From positions 62,001 through 126,000 of the forward strand of contig JAKAXB010000004.1 in assembly GCA_021816765.1 (NCBI GenBank): a stretch of 64,000 nt of DNA, given 5' to 3'. Of the stretch, positions 16,788 through 25,874 are shown in pieces. This DNA is from Natronospirales bacterium (lineage in GTDB: Bacteria > Pseudomonadota > Gammaproteobacteria > Natronospirales > REEB76). The notes below the pieces were generated by a model. The model was not told where the DNA came from. It did not search any database and was given only the letters and a program-made list of their open reading frames with translations. How positions within the stretch are numbered: the first letter of the stretch is position 1; every line of letters begins with the position of its first letter. The position numbers and the translations under genes were made by a program.

Positions 16788-18490
16788 GTATTAGCCCCAG
16801 GTCTTCCTTTGAGCCACTGAGTCATAGGTTCTGGGTCAAGAGGTTTGCTGATGTAATAACCCTGCGCAAAACCGCATCCCAACTTTCGCAAAACATCGAG
16901 AGTACCTGATGTCTCAACACCTTCGGCAATAACCTTTTTGTTCATGCGTTTTGCAAAATCCAATATTGCGGTGACGATTGCTGCGTCATGCACGTCGGTC
17001 ACAATGTTTGAAATAAACATCCGATCAATTTTTATGATGTCTACTGGCAGTACTTTCAGATAGGCGAATGAAGATTGCCCTGCACCAAAATCATCGATTG
17101 CGATCCCGCACCCCCTTGAATGGATGTATTTAAGCACCTCGAGTGCCACCTCCGAGTCGGTCATTATTCCACTTTCGGTGATTTCAAATATCATCTTGCG
17201 CGGATTGATGTCCGCGTCTTCCAGGAGCGTGTCCAGGTCGGATATGAATCCGGGGTTCTGGATATTACGTATGGATAAGTTTATGGAAATATAGATATTC
17301 AACCCAGCCCCATGCCATTTTTTCCATTGCTGAGACGCTGCATTAGCGACCCATCTGGTTAACGGAATGATCAGATTAGAGTGTTCGGCGGCTTCCAGGA
17401 ACATGCCGGGGGGCAACAACCCGCGCGTCGGATGATTCCAGCGCACCAGCGCCTCCACGCCAGTCACTCCATTGCCTGCAATTTCGATGATCGGCTGGTA
17501 GTGAAGCACCAGTTTATCCTGTCGGATTGCATCCCTGAGTTCGCCAAGGAGAGCTGCATTCTCTGGACTTGTACGGTCATCTTTGCTCGAATAGAGGGCG
17601 TAGTCACGGTGCTTGCTGCGAGCGAGGTTTGCCGCGATGGTTGCATTACGTAATAGTTGATGTGCATCTTCCCCATGCTCTGGAAATGCTGCGATACCGA
17701 TTGCTACGTCGATGTGAATCAGTATGGGGTCCAATGAAAATGGTTCTTCGAACAGTGCTGTCAGGGTCTTACCCATCTCTTCATGAGGAAGTCCTTGCGT
17801 ACTTGTGTATAGCAAGGCCAGACTCTGGTCATTGATACGGGCGAATGAGTCTGGCGATCTCGAATGGGATCTGATGCGGTCTATTATCCGATTGATTAGT
17901 GCATTGAGATCCGCTGGTTGGGTTATTGCACGGATTTCATTGAACCGCTCGATTTCGATACTTACGAGCACGGCTGCCTTTCCTGCATGCGCGCACTTCC
18001 GCAATTGTGTGTCAACCTCCTCTATAAAATACTGTTGGTTGGGAAGCCGGGTAATGGGATCGTGATAGGCAAGAAACTCAAGGTATTCCATGAATTGTTT
18101 TCTATCGCGTCGAATCGAGACCTCACGGAGCTCCCGCCGTATCGCGGGCACGAGCCGATGTAGACGCCCCTTCATCACGTAATCATGCGCACCGGTCTTC
18201 ATTGCATCGACGGCAAGTTCTTCGCCCACTGTGCCGGAAACGAGTATGAAAGGAATATCGAGGCCCAACTCATGGAGGATTGCAAGACACTGGATGCCGT
18301 TAAATCCAGGCATGGAGTAATCTGAAATAACGAGATCCCATTGAAATCGGGTGAGCTGATCCCGCACATCGTGTTCAGCACTGACAAGTGCGTATTGCAG
18401 TTCAAAGCCGCCTTTCTCCAACTCGTGCAATACGAGATCGGCATCTATCTCAGCGTCTTCGACCAACAGCAGGCGAAGCGGGGTTGCCAT
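16784..18490 (-). CDS. REC-GGDEF-EAL response regulator, probable c-di-GMP phosphodiesterase
   Basis: 568 residues: a REC domain with phospho-acceptor D57 (VISDYSMPG), a GGDEF-like domain (about 140-305) whose active-site motif is degraded to INDQS (219-223), then an EAL domain (about 315-560). The EAL side retains EAL (346-348), the NLSIRN helix, EITES, DDFGAGQSS and EGVET, so hydrolysis of c-di-GMP is likely. It is the first gene of the operon and the natural phosphorylation target of the kinase encoded next. Confidence 0.92.
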   Translation of the reverse strand: MATPLRLLLVEDAEIDADLVLHELEKGGFELQYALVSAEHDVRDQLTRFQWDLVISDYSMPGFNGIQCLAILHELGLDIPFILVSGTVGEELAVDAMKTGAHDYVMKGRLHRLVPAIRRELREVSIRRDRKQFMEYLEFLAYHDPITRLPNQQYFIEEVDTQLRKCAHAGKAAVLVSIEIERFNEIRAITQPADLNALINRIIDRIRSHSRSPDSFARINDQSLALLYTSTQGLPHEEMGKTLTALFEEPFSLDPILIHIDVAIGIAAFPEHGEDAHQLLRNATIAANLARSKHRDYALYSSKDDRTSPENAALLGELRDAIRQDKLVLHYQPIIEIAGNGVTGVEALVRWNHPTRGLLPPGMFLEAAEHSNLIIPLTRWVANAASQQWKKWHGAGLNIYISINLSIRNIQNPGFISDLDTLLEDADINPRKMIFEITESGIMTDSEVALEVLKYIHSRGCGIAIDDFGAGQSSFAYLKVLPVDIIKIDRMFISNIVTDVHDAAIVTAILDFAKRMNKKVIAEGVETSGTLDVLRKLGCGFAQGYYISKPLDPEPMTQWLKGRPGANT

Positions 18491-18538
18491 GGTATGTGCG
18501 TGTAACGGGAAGGCAATACCCGGATCAATTTATACTGG

Positions 18539-18633
18539 CAGGCTGTTGAAAAGCAGCTTGATAAACACCACAGGGATGTTCCGTACCGATAGCGGGTTGC
18601 AAAAGGCCATGGATGACCTTTTTCAACAAACTG
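18539..18633. repeat. Small inverted-repeat element
   Basis: CAGGCTGTTGAAAA at the left is mirrored by TTTTCAACAAACTG at the right, with imperfect internal positions, bounding about 95 nt. The ends resemble terminal repeats of insertion sequences, but no transposase lies inside. It could be a MITE-like relic or a long hairpin. Confidence 0.4.
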
Positions 18634-18791
18634 CTGGACCAGAGCTCATTGCAGATATAACAAGATTGATCCTGAAAACGATGGTTATAAGCAGCCGATG
18701 CACGCATAATATCTCCTTTCCTTGGTTATTAGCCGTGTGATGCTACCCCGGCCAATATCTGAAGCAGCGATATCAGGAATTGCGCATAGGT

Positions 18792-19130
18792 TTAAGTGTA
18801 GTTCCAAATGCGAACTATGCAAGTGTTCGGGCTAATCCAAATATTGATCCCGAGAAAGCCGTGCACAAGCGCGCACGGCGGTGAATACCTCTGCGGATTC
18901 CGATCCATGCCGGGCCAGTCGGAGTTGAGGCGGGATAACCCGCGACCGCAGTGTCTTTTGCCCCTGCGCGTGGAGGTTGGTGCGAGGGCACGGAAACAGT
19001 TGTCCTTGCGGATTGCATGGTCACCTCCTTGTGATGGGCAATATCTCTGACTATTTAGCAACTTGAAAAGTACCGCCTGCGCGCATACGCGGCGCCGCTT
19101 CAATTCCTCGCCGCTGCCGATTGGTCTCAT
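18792..19130 (-). pseudogene. Possible transposase remnant (IS630-type N-terminus)
   Basis: A 112-codon frame starts at an ATG with a perfect GGAGGTGCCCC site. Its first residues (MRPIGSGEELKRRRVCAQAV) resemble the N-terminal helix-turn-helix start of IS630-type transposases. After about 25 residues the similarity ends and the rest is not recognisable. Inside the same span a second, shorter frame (18815-19018) also has a strong ribosome site (AAGGAGGTGACC). I regard this as debris of an inserted element; a functional small protein is not excluded. Confidence 0.35.
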
Positions 19131-19370
19131 GGGGCACCTCCGGAAGTCAGTATTGGACATTATTCCTACAAGTGTCAGTAAACGACACACTAACCATCCG
19201 TGGCGGGCTGTCCAGCCAATACATCCATGTACTGACGCTCGGCCGGAGCAAGATGCCCTGGCATCTTGCCTGAAAGCGCCGGCTACACTTGCCTGGCCAC
19301 CCAATACGTCTTCGCATCACGTTTACTGCAAAGTGCGCAAATAATTTGGCGGCGTCGTGCCCCGGAATGA
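19131..19370. other. Intergenic debris before fabV
   Basis: Holds a GTGTC...GACAC inverted repeat around 19176-19192, possibly an insertion-sequence end, and the third ATGCC/GGCAT hairpin. No gene seen. Confidence 0.4.
19248..19269. repeat. ATGCC/GGCAT hairpin repeat, copy 3
   Basis: GCAAGATGCC-CT-GGCATCTTGC is a perfect 10-bp stem. The left flank GACGCTCGGCCGGA nearly equals that of the copy at 5990-6010, showing a dispersed family rather than chance palindromes. Confidence 0.75.
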
Positions 19371-20576
19371 TCAAAGCTCGATACAGTCAAATTTTGTACC
19401 GGTGCTTACGTCAGTTTCATAGTTGACGTCTTGCCTTGCAAAGCCGAACAGCTGCAGAAAATCCCGCTTGTATGCCGCGTAGTCGGTGATCTCGAAGAGG
19501 TTTTTGCCGGTGACTCTTGGCCATAATTCCTTGCAGTCCTGTTGCACGTCATCGCGCAGCTCCCGATCGTCCAGCCGTAGGCGGCCCCGTGCATCCGTTA
19601 CAGGCGGCCGGGCATCTTCCCGATAGAGATATTCGCGAAACAGGCGATTCTGCTGCTCAATTGTGTTCTCGTGCAGTCCCCTCTCTTTCATTATGCGGAA
19701 CACCAGGGAGACATACAGAGGTATGGCCGGAATGGCCGCGCTCGCCTGGGTGACGGTGGATTTCATTATCGCAACATGCGCGTTCAGGCCCTGTGCCGCG
19801 AATCGCTTGCGCAACTCCGCTGCGGTATTCTCGAGATGCTGTTTGGCGCGACCCAGAGTTCCGTGCCAGTAGATGGGCCAGGTGATCTCCGTGCCGATGT
19901 AGCTGAAAGCAACGGTTTTTGCGTTTTTAGCCAGGACTCCGGCCTTGCTTAACGCCTCTATCCAGAGGGCCCAATCCTCCCCTCCCATGACCGTGACGGT
20001 GTCGCGGATCTCCTGTTGCGTTGCGGGTTCGACGGAAACGTCAACGAGCATGTCCCGATCGGTATCAATCGTTTTCCCAGTATAGGCCGCGCCAATCGGC
20101 TTCAGCGAGGAGCGTATGATTTCTCCCGTATCCGGCAGGCGACGCACGGGGGATGCCAACGAATAGACAACAAGATCAACCTGACCACCCATTTCCCGCT
20201 TGATCAAATCTATTGCGCGGGCGCGCGCTTCATGCGAAAAGGCATCGCCATTGACGGACCTGCTCTGCAGGCCGGCCTGCCCGGCGAACTTGTCGAATGC
20301 CGCCGAGTTATACCAGCCTGCACTGCCCGCCTTGGTGTCCCTGCCGGGTTTCTCGAAGAACACGCCGAGGGTCGCAGCGCCGAACCCGAAGGCCGCCGTG
20401 ATCCGGGCGGCCAGACCGTAACCCGTGGATGCGCCGATTATCAACGCACACCTCGGTCCATCCGTGCGCGTACCCATGGCCTGCGTGGAGTTGATCTGTT
20501 CGAGCACGTTCAACTCGCATCCGATCGGATGCGCCGTTGTGCAGATGAAATGCCAAACCTTGGGCCTGATGATCAC
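19371..20576 (-). CDS. fabV: Enoyl-[ACP] reductase FabV
   Basis: 401 residues from a GTG giving the family-typical start [20 protein letters not shown]; an ATG at 20609 would add 11 residues. FabV reduces enoyl-ACP with NADH and is known for triclosan insensitivity. The nucleotide loop [11 protein letters not shown] lies at about 48-58, and the catalytic Y-X8-K is Y236/K245 in [12 protein letters not shown]. It is encoded downstream of the MipA and halogenase genes on the same strand but separated by more than 110 nt, so co-transcription is uncertain. It could serve general fatty-acid synthesis rather than the polyene pathway, which keeps its double bonds. Confidence 0.94.
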   Translation of the reverse strand: MIIRPKVWHFICTTAHPIGCELNVLEQINSTQAMGTRTDGPRCALIIGASTGYGLAARITAAFGFGAATLGVFFEKPGRDTKAGSAGWYNSAAFDKFAGQAGLQSRSVNGDAFSHEARARAIDLIKREMGGQVDLVVYSLASPVRRLPDTGEIIRSSLKPIGAAYTGKTIDTDRDMLVDVSVEPATQQEIRDTVTVMGGEDWALWIEALSKAGVLAKNAKTVAFSYIGTEITWPIYWHGTLGRAKQHLENTAAELRKRFAAQGLNAHVAIMKSTVTQASAAIPAIPLYVSLVFRIMKERGLHENTIEQQNRLFREYLYREDARPPVTDARGRLRLDDRELRDDVQQDCKELWPRVTGKNLFEITDYAAYKRDFLQLFGFARQDVNYETDVSTGTKFDCIEL

Positions 20577-20692
20577 GAGGATTACTCTTGGCGCAGCCGG
20601 GTGGTTCATTCTAACTGACGCGCCCCAGGAAAGAGCCCGTCTTTGACCGCTTGCACGAAAGCCACGATCCAGGCCCTGTCAAACGGCACGGC

Positions 20693-21559
20693 TCAATTGG
20701 CGCTGCGCTTGAAAATCCAGGCGACCATGATGCCGAATGCCAGGCCATGGGTGCGGCTCACCAGCGGGCTGTTGAGGAAGCTCGCGCCGGCCAGGTTTGT
20801 GTAGCTGATGAATGAGCCGTACACCATATTTCCGCGGTGCAGACTACCGCCCACTGACAGCGTGTAACCGCCGTAGCCCCCGGGAGCGGTGTAGGTGGGA
20901 CGCTCCGGGTTGGCGTACTGCGGCGCCACGCCATAGATGTACTGGAAATAACCCTGACTGGCATAGAGCGCCGAGACGCCGGTCTGGATGTTGAACGCAT
21001 GATCGCCTTCCCCGATTTGATACGCGAGTTCCAGGCGCGGCGCGAATACGAAACCGCGGTGGTGCAGGCTGAGCGCGTGGGCGCTGACCGCCACGCGCAG
21101 CGGTAGCACCAAGTCCAATCGGGTACCGCCCGCGTCATTGCCCCAAACGTGATAGCGCAATGCCGGACCGGCTTCACCGATCCAGTCAAGATCCGGCATG
21201 CCCTGGCGTTCCCGGTCACGCGAGGAGCGAACCGCTACGGCGCCGGCGAAGTCCACATCCAGGGAGAGTCGGTGACCGGACAGCAATTTACCGCGCACCT
21301 GTTCGTGGTTTACGTCCAGATAGCGGCTGTGATAGACGACATAGGGGAAGGGCAGGAGCAGCGTGCTGTATTCGGCTGCGCCGGGATAATCGGGAAACCG
21401 CACGCCGCCCACTCCGACACCGATTTCAAGTTGGGATACCGCCTGCCCGGAAGCATGGGCCGCAATCGGTGCCAGCGCACACAATATGAAAAAAAGATGT
21501 GTGATACAAAAGAAAGGAGTTGAACGAACCGCATTGATCTCGAGCGGCCATGCATGCAT
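20693..21559 (-). CDS. MipA/OmpV-family outer-membrane protein
   Basis: 288 residues with an N-terminal signal sequence (hydrophobic stretch about 15-35, ending AHASG). It continues with the family pattern of amphipathic strands: GVGGVRFPDYPGAAEY near the mature N-terminus, LPFPYVVYHSRYLDV, and a C-terminal strand ending in an aromatic/basic tail. Members form outer-membrane beta-barrels or scaffolds. The start codon directly follows the halogenase stop, so the two are coupled. Its presence beside a pigment cluster may relate to outer-membrane anchoring or export; this is inference. Confidence 0.8.
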   Translation of the reverse strand: MHAWPLEINAVRSTPFFCITHLFFILCALAPIAAHASGQAVSQLEIGVGVGGVRFPDYPGAAEYSTLLLPFPYVVYHSRYLDVNHEQVRGKLLSGHRLSLDVDFAGAVAVRSSRDRERQGMPDLDWIGEAGPALRYHVWGNDAGGTRLDLVLPLRVAVSAHALSLHHRGFVFAPRLELAYQIGEGDHAFNIQTGVSALYASQGYFQYIYGVAPQYANPERPTYTAPGGYGGYTLSVGGSLHRGNMVYGSFISYTNLAGASFLNSPLVSRTHGLAFGIMVAWIFKRSAN

Positions 21560-22909
21560 CTAGGCCGGATCCACCGGCGTGGTGCCGCCGCTGAAATTCG
21601 CTTTCGCCTGCGCCAGCCGGTAACGGCGTTCGGCATTCCAGCGCCGCAGATTGCGCAGTGCGGTCCAGGCATAGATCAGGCGAAAGAACTGCAGTCGCCA
21701 GCGTACCTTGAGTGAATCGAACAAATCGCCGGCCAGCATCGAGGTCACGCCTTGTTCGACCTTCAGGATATTGTGCGGATTGCGGAAGATATGCTGCATC
21801 ACCGGCGAGTTGAAACGGTAGATGAAGAAGGCGAAGCGGCGCATGCCGGCGCGCAGGCGCTTTTCCAGGCGCTGTTGCAGCAGCGCTTCGTGTGCCGGTT
21901 CACGCAGCGCGGCGTTAACCACCATGGCGGTCTGTTCGGCTCCGCTCATGGCGAGATATACGCCCGAGGAAAATACCGGGTCCAGAAACGCAAAGGCATC
22001 GCCTACCAGCATCCACCCCGGGCCGCCGATGGTGCTGGCGTCATAGGAATAATTGCCGGTGACGCGCACCTCGTCGCCGATCAGGGTGGCCCGGCTGAGC
22101 CGTCCCCAGAGCGCGGGGTTGAGTTTGAGCGTATCAAACAGGAACTCGCGGGTGCATCCGCGACGCTGCTTCAGATAATCCGGGCGGCACACCGCGCCGA
22201 CACTCATCACTCCATCCGGCAAGGGTATCATCCACATCCAGCCGTGCTCGAAATTGTAGATACTGATATTGCCGGCATCATTGCCGGGACGGTACACGGC
22301 GCCGCGGAAATGGCCGAAGATCGCCGCACTCTGGTGTTCGGTATTTCTGCGTTTGAGCCTTTTCCGGCCGGCAAGAAAGGCATCACGGCCGCTGGCATCG
22401 AGCACATAGCGCGCTTGCACCCGGTACGTGCGCCCACCGTCAACAACGCGCACCTCGGCGACTGAATCACGCGGCCCGCGCTGCTCTACCGTCATTACCT
22501 CTGCACCCTCACGCGCATCCACGCCCTGCGCACGCGCATGTTCGAACAGCATCCGGTCAAAATCCTGCCGCCAGACCTGGAATGCGTGCGGTGGACTATT
22601 ACCCAGTGCACGTGCGAACGCGTAGACGTTGTAACCTCGTGCATTGTCAGCTTCAAAATCGGCGCCCGGCTTGTACACGCCGAGTGCGCGCACCTTGTCC
22701 AGCACACCCAGGCGCTCCAGCACCGGCAGGTTCATGGGCAGCAGCGATTCACCGATGTGAAAGCGCGGATGGCGCGCCTTTTCCAGTTGCATGACCGACC
22801 ACCCGTGCCTGGCCAGCAGCGCCGATGCCGCACTGCCGCCGGGACCGCCGCCGATCACCAGCACATCGCAGCGCTCGTCGGATACGTTAGTGGGCTGCTC
22901 GTGGCTCAT
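21560..22909 (-). CDS. Flavin-dependent halogenase-type oxidoreductase
   Basis: 449 residues from the ATG at 22909. The FAD dinucleotide motif GGGPGGSAAS lies near the N-terminus (20-29), and the GESLLP motif follows. Two hallmarks of flavin halogenases are seen: WMWMIP (224-229, WxWxIP) and FLDPVFSSG (308-316, FxDPxFSSG). Such enzymes chlorinate or brominate aromatic rings using FADH2 supplied by a reductase. The gene is divergent from the aryl polyene cluster, so aryl-ring halogenation of the polyene (as known for brominated xanthomonadins) is plausible. A non-halogenating monooxygenase or dehydrogenase relative cannot be excluded from motifs alone. Confidence 0.82.
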   Translation of the reverse strand: MSHEQPTNVSDERCDVLVIGGGPGGSAASALLARHGWSVMQLEKARHPRFHIGESLLPMNLPVLERLGVLDKVRALGVYKPGADFEADNARGYNVYAFARALGNSPPHAFQVWRQDFDRMLFEHARAQGVDAREGAEVMTVEQRGPRDSVAEVRVVDGGRTYRVQARYVLDASGRDAFLAGRKRLKRRNTEHQSAAIFGHFRGAVYRPGNDAGNISIYNFEHGWMWMIPLPDGVMSVGAVCRPDYLKQRRGCTREFLFDTLKLNPALWGRLSRATLIGDEVRVTGNYSYDASTIGGPGWMLVGDAFAFLDPVFSSGVYLAMSGAEQTAMVVNAALREPAHEALLQQRLEKRLRAGMRRFAFFIYRFNSPVMQHIFRNPHNILKVEQGVTSMLAGDLFDSLKVRWRLQFFRLIYAWTALRNLRRWNAERRYRLAQAKANFSGGTTPVDPA

Positions 22910-23119
22910 ATCCCGCCCCGAATGCAGAGCAAAGGTACAGGAAGCGCCGCCGGTTCCCACCCCGCGTACGATTCCTTCCCTCCATGAATCTGATATCGTT
23001 GTTTTGGGATAAACAGCATAAAAGGCGCATCAGCGTTCCTCTGCCCCAACCATCGGTACTACCCTAACGCAGCCCGTCAAATTCCGGATTATAGAAACCA
23101 CATATTATGGTATTACGGC

Positions 23120-23851
23120 ATGGCTCACACCATTGAACTATACTCCTGCCGGGTTACCGCCACTGACCTTCCGCGGTTGGAAACACGTTACCTTCCCTGT
23201 CTGCACACCGAAGAGCAGGCGCGTTACCGGCGGTTTACCTCTGCGCGGCGCGGACTGGAATGGCTGGCCGGGCGTGCGCTGGCATTGGAAGCGCTGCCGC
23301 TGGTTCTTGGTCAGGTCAACGAACCCGCGCTGCGCACGGGTAGCAGCGGAAATATCGTTTATCAGGATGCGCCCGTAGAACTGAGTCTGAGTCACAGCCG
23401 CGGCTTGTTTGCCATGACTATCGCGACGGTTCCAACGGGAGTGGATGTGGAACGCGTGTGCATGCGTTCCGTTGTCGCGTATGCCCGACAGGTATTTACC
23501 TCCACTGAGGCTGCGCATATTGAGCAGGTGGCCATGTCCGAACGGCCCCGCGTGTTTTGCCGGTACTGGACGCTCAAGGAAGCCGTCTGCAAAGCGGCGG
23601 GACTTTCCATCTGGGAAGGCCTGGCTGCGGCACAATTTTCTCTGCAGTCGGCACCGGCCTTCACCGGGACTGTTGAACCGCTGGCGGGTCCCTGGCGGTT
23701 CTGGTTCGCGGGCATCAAGCCTCACTGGCAACTGGCAGTCGTGGTTCACGCGGCGCTGCCCGCAGGGGCATTCACCGCCTGGCGCATCGCGCTGCCGGGT
23801 TCGCGAGAGCACTTGGAGTTGGATGCGCTCAGCAGTTTTGCAAGCGGGTAA
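23120..23851 (+). CDS. 4'-phosphopantetheinyl transferase (Sfp type)
   Basis: 243 residues. The two diagnostic motifs are GVDVE (about 107-111) and WTLKEAVCKA (about 150-159), with the acidic Mg2+ ligands present. It converts apo-ACPs to holo form using coenzyme A. As first gene of the rightward cluster it should activate the two dedicated ACPs encoded at 26.6-27.2 kb. The ATG at 23120 follows an AT-rich stretch that probably contains the cluster promoter, divergent from the halogenase gene. Confidence 0.93.
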   Translation: MAHTIELYSCRVTATDLPRLETRYLPCLHTEEQARYRRFTSARRGLEWLAGRALALEALPLVLGQVNEPALRTGSSGNIVYQDAPVELSLSHSRGLFAMTIATVPTGVDVERVCMRSVVAYARQVFTSTEAAHIEQVAMSERPRVFCRYWTLKEAVCKAAGLSIWEGLAAAQFSLQSAPAFTGTVEPLAGPWRFWFAGIKPHWQLAVVVHAALPAGAFTAWRIALPGSREHLELDALSSFASG

Positions 23852-23961
23852 CACGGAAAGGTCTCGCGTGCGCAGCCCGGGGGAAGCTGCCGGCGTAATG
23901 ACGGTCAACCGGGTTATGCCACAATGCCCCGCTGTATCATCGCAGGCGGGTGAGGAAGCAA

Positions 23962-24699
23962 GTGACTGAGGGAATGGAAGGATTTTCCATTGACCGCTGG
24001 TCTGCCTGGGCTCCGGGTGTCCAGGATCTGCCGGCGTGGCGCGCCTGGATCCGGGGGGAACGGTTCGCCGCGCCGGACCAGCCACCCGATGTGAGCTTTC
24101 TGCCGGCGCTGCTGCGCCGGCGCCTGGATCGCGTCGGCCGCATGGCCCTGCATGTGGCTTGGCATTGCGCCGAGGGCCAGGCAGACGTGCCGCTGGTGTT
24201 CGCTTCGCGCCATGGTTCTCTTGCCCGCACGGTGGAATTGCTGGACGGCCTGGCCCGGGATGAACCGCTCTCTCCCGCGGCGTTCAGCTTGTCGGTGCAC
24301 AACGGCGCGGCAGGTCTGTTTTCCATCGCCCGCGCCGACAGGAGCCCGGCCACTGCCTTGGCGGCCGGTTCCGGGACCCTGGCGGCGGCGCTGCTGGAAG
24401 GCGTCGGCATGCTGACGGAGGGCACCCGTGCGGTGCTGGTCGTTTACGCAGACGAAACCCCGCCGCCGCAATACCAGGTCTATGTGGAACCGGATCAACC
24501 GGTCTTTGCATTGGGAATGTTGCTGACCGCTGCGCATGGCAAACCACCGCGGTACCGGCTGACGCCGGTGCGGGGCGCAGTGCCGGCGCTGCGCCCGGAA
24601 GTGGCGCTCATGGAATTCCTGCTGGAAGATGCAGCCGTGGCCAGGCTGGATGCGGGTAAGCCCGGCTGGCAACTGGAGCGGGTGGGCTGCCATGCTTGA
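23962..24699 (+). CDS. apeC: Ketosynthase chain-length factor (ApeC-like)
   Basis: About 245 residues from a GTG with AGGAAG upstream. It matches the short beta-ketoacyl synthase-like family of aryl polyene clusters, with SLSVHNGAAGLFSIA replacing the active-site Cys region. No catalytic Cys is seen, so it should act as chain-length factor and pair with the condensing ketosynthase encoded at 36.7 kb, as known for ApeO/ApeC. It overlaps the PAP2 gene by 8 nt. A decayed copy of its last 70 codons lies at 25665-25874. Confidence 0.86.
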   Translation: MTEGMEGFSIDRWSAWAPGVQDLPAWRAWIRGERFAAPDQPPDVSFLPALLRRRLDRVGRMALHVAWHCAEGQADVPLVFASRHGSLARTVELLDGLARDEPLSPAAFSLSVHNGAAGLFSIARADRSPATALAAGSGTLAAALLEGVGMLTEGTRAVLVVYADETPPPQYQVYVEPDQPVFALGMLLTAAHGKPPRYRLTPVRGAVPALRPEVALMEFLLEDAAVARLDAGKPGWQLERVGCHA

Positions 24700-25456
24700 T
24701 GGAGCCGAACCATTGGACCCGCGCCGCCGGGAATCCATGCCGCCGCCGATTCAGGCGCGCGGCGGCCCGGACCCGACTGCACCCGGCCACAAGACCAGCT
24801 GGTTGCAGCAGGCTGCTTTCAGACTCAAACCCCATTGGCTGCTCAAGCTGCTGGGTACCACGGGCTACATGACATTGTTCATGCTGGGCTATTTCTGGCT
24901 GCTGAGACATCCGCTGTTTCCGGTAACGGTCATGCCATTGACCGGCCTTGACCAGCTGATCGGCTTCCAGCCCTGGAGTATCTGGCTGTACGCCTCTTTG
25001 TGGCTGTACATCTCACTGGTACCCATGCTGCTCGACATCCGATGTGAATTGGTCCCTTACCTCAGCGCGGTCACAGTCCTGAGCCTGACAGGTTTCGCGA
25101 TTTTCTTTTTCTGGCCCACGGCCATCCCCAGGCCGGATATAAATTGGGCGCGGTATCCTTGCGTTGCTTTTCTGAAATCGGTGGATGCCTCGGGGAATGC
25201 CTGTCCCTCGTTGCATGTAGCGTTTGCGGTGCTGACCGGCATGTGGTTGCACCGCCTGCTCAGGCAGATGGGCGCGCCCGTCATGCTGCGCGTGCTCAAT
25301 GCCTGCTGGTGTGCGGGGATTGTCTATTCCACTCTGGCCCTCAAACAGCATGTGGCGCTCGATATGGAGGCGGGTGCGATATTGGGTGCGGGGGTGGCGG
25401 CATTGCACCTGTTTGTTCTCCCCTGGCCGCGCATCCCGCACGGCGAGCATGAATAA
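24692..25456 (+). CDS. PAP2-superfamily membrane phosphatase
   Basis: 254 residues, about six membrane helices. PAP2 motifs of the Aur1/PAP2_3 type are CPSLHVAF (about residue 170) and KQHVALDMEAGAILG with catalytic His and Asp. It would dephosphorylate or transfer a lipid (pyro)phosphate headgroup at the inner membrane. Its start overlaps the chain-length-factor gene (CATGCTTGATGG). PAP2 is not a standard member of this position in aryl polyene clusters. The gene sits exactly between the intact and decayed copies of the chain-length factor, which suggests insertion here. Confidence 0.85.
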   Translation: MLDGAEPLDPRRRESMPPPIQARGGPDPTAPGHKTSWLQQAAFRLKPHWLLKLLGTTGYMTLFMLGYFWLLRHPLFPVTVMPLTGLDQLIGFQPWSIWLYASLWLYISLVPMLLDIRCELVPYLSAVTVLSLTGFAIFFFWPTAIPRPDINWARYPCVAFLKSVDASGNACPSLHVAFAVLTGMWLHRLLRQMGAPVMLRVLNACWCAGIVYSTLALKQHVALDMEAGAILGAGVAALHLFVLPWPRIPHGEHE

Positions 25457-25664
25457 GGCGGATCGCCGCTCGCGCGGCCCGAAGCCCGGCACAAACCCCA
25501 CAAATACACGTTATCTCTTGCGATGCACCAAAATTGGACATTAAAATGTCGCGCCCGTGATCGAGCAGGCGTATGCCCCGGTCAATTCATGAAAAACGGG
25601 TGTTCGGTTTGAATTAAGAAAGCCAAGGGGATTCAGCCCGACTGTGTGACTACACTCCCTATTT
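25457..25664. other. AT-richer spacer after the PAP2 gene
   Basis: About 200 nt of unusually AT-rich sequence within an otherwise gapless operon. No gene seen. It may carry a secondary promoter for the downstream acyltransferase-ACP genes or be the scar of the rearrangement. Confidence 0.4.
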
Positions 25665-25874
25665 ATGGAACCGCGTGCACCGACCTGCGCATTGTGAGTG
25701 CGGCTGAGCGCTTCGCATGACAAACACTCCGGGTGCCGGCCGGCGCCGGGAAGCGCGGCCCCGAAGGCGCACGCGGAGGTGGCGCTCCTGGTCCTGGGGG
25801 TGGAAGATGCGCCTGTGGCGGACGCGGCGGCTGAGCCCGGCTGGCAGCGGGAGCGGGTGGGCAGACATGCTTAA
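25665..25874 (+). pseudogene. Decayed 3' end of a second chain-length-factor gene
   Basis: Read in the frame ending at TAA 25872-25874, this stretch matches the C-terminus of the intact factor at 23962-24699 along its whole length. MEPRAPTCAL-stop-VRLSASHDK aligns with VEPDQPVFALGMLLTAAHGK, and the end AEPGWQRERVGRHA aligns with GKPGWQLERVGCHA. EVAL and VEDAPVA also align with EVAL and LEDAAVA. A TGA replaces the GGA glycine codon. The stop overlaps the acyltransferase ATG just as the intact copy overlaps the PAP2 ATG. There is no start and no 5' part. Confidence 0.85.
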
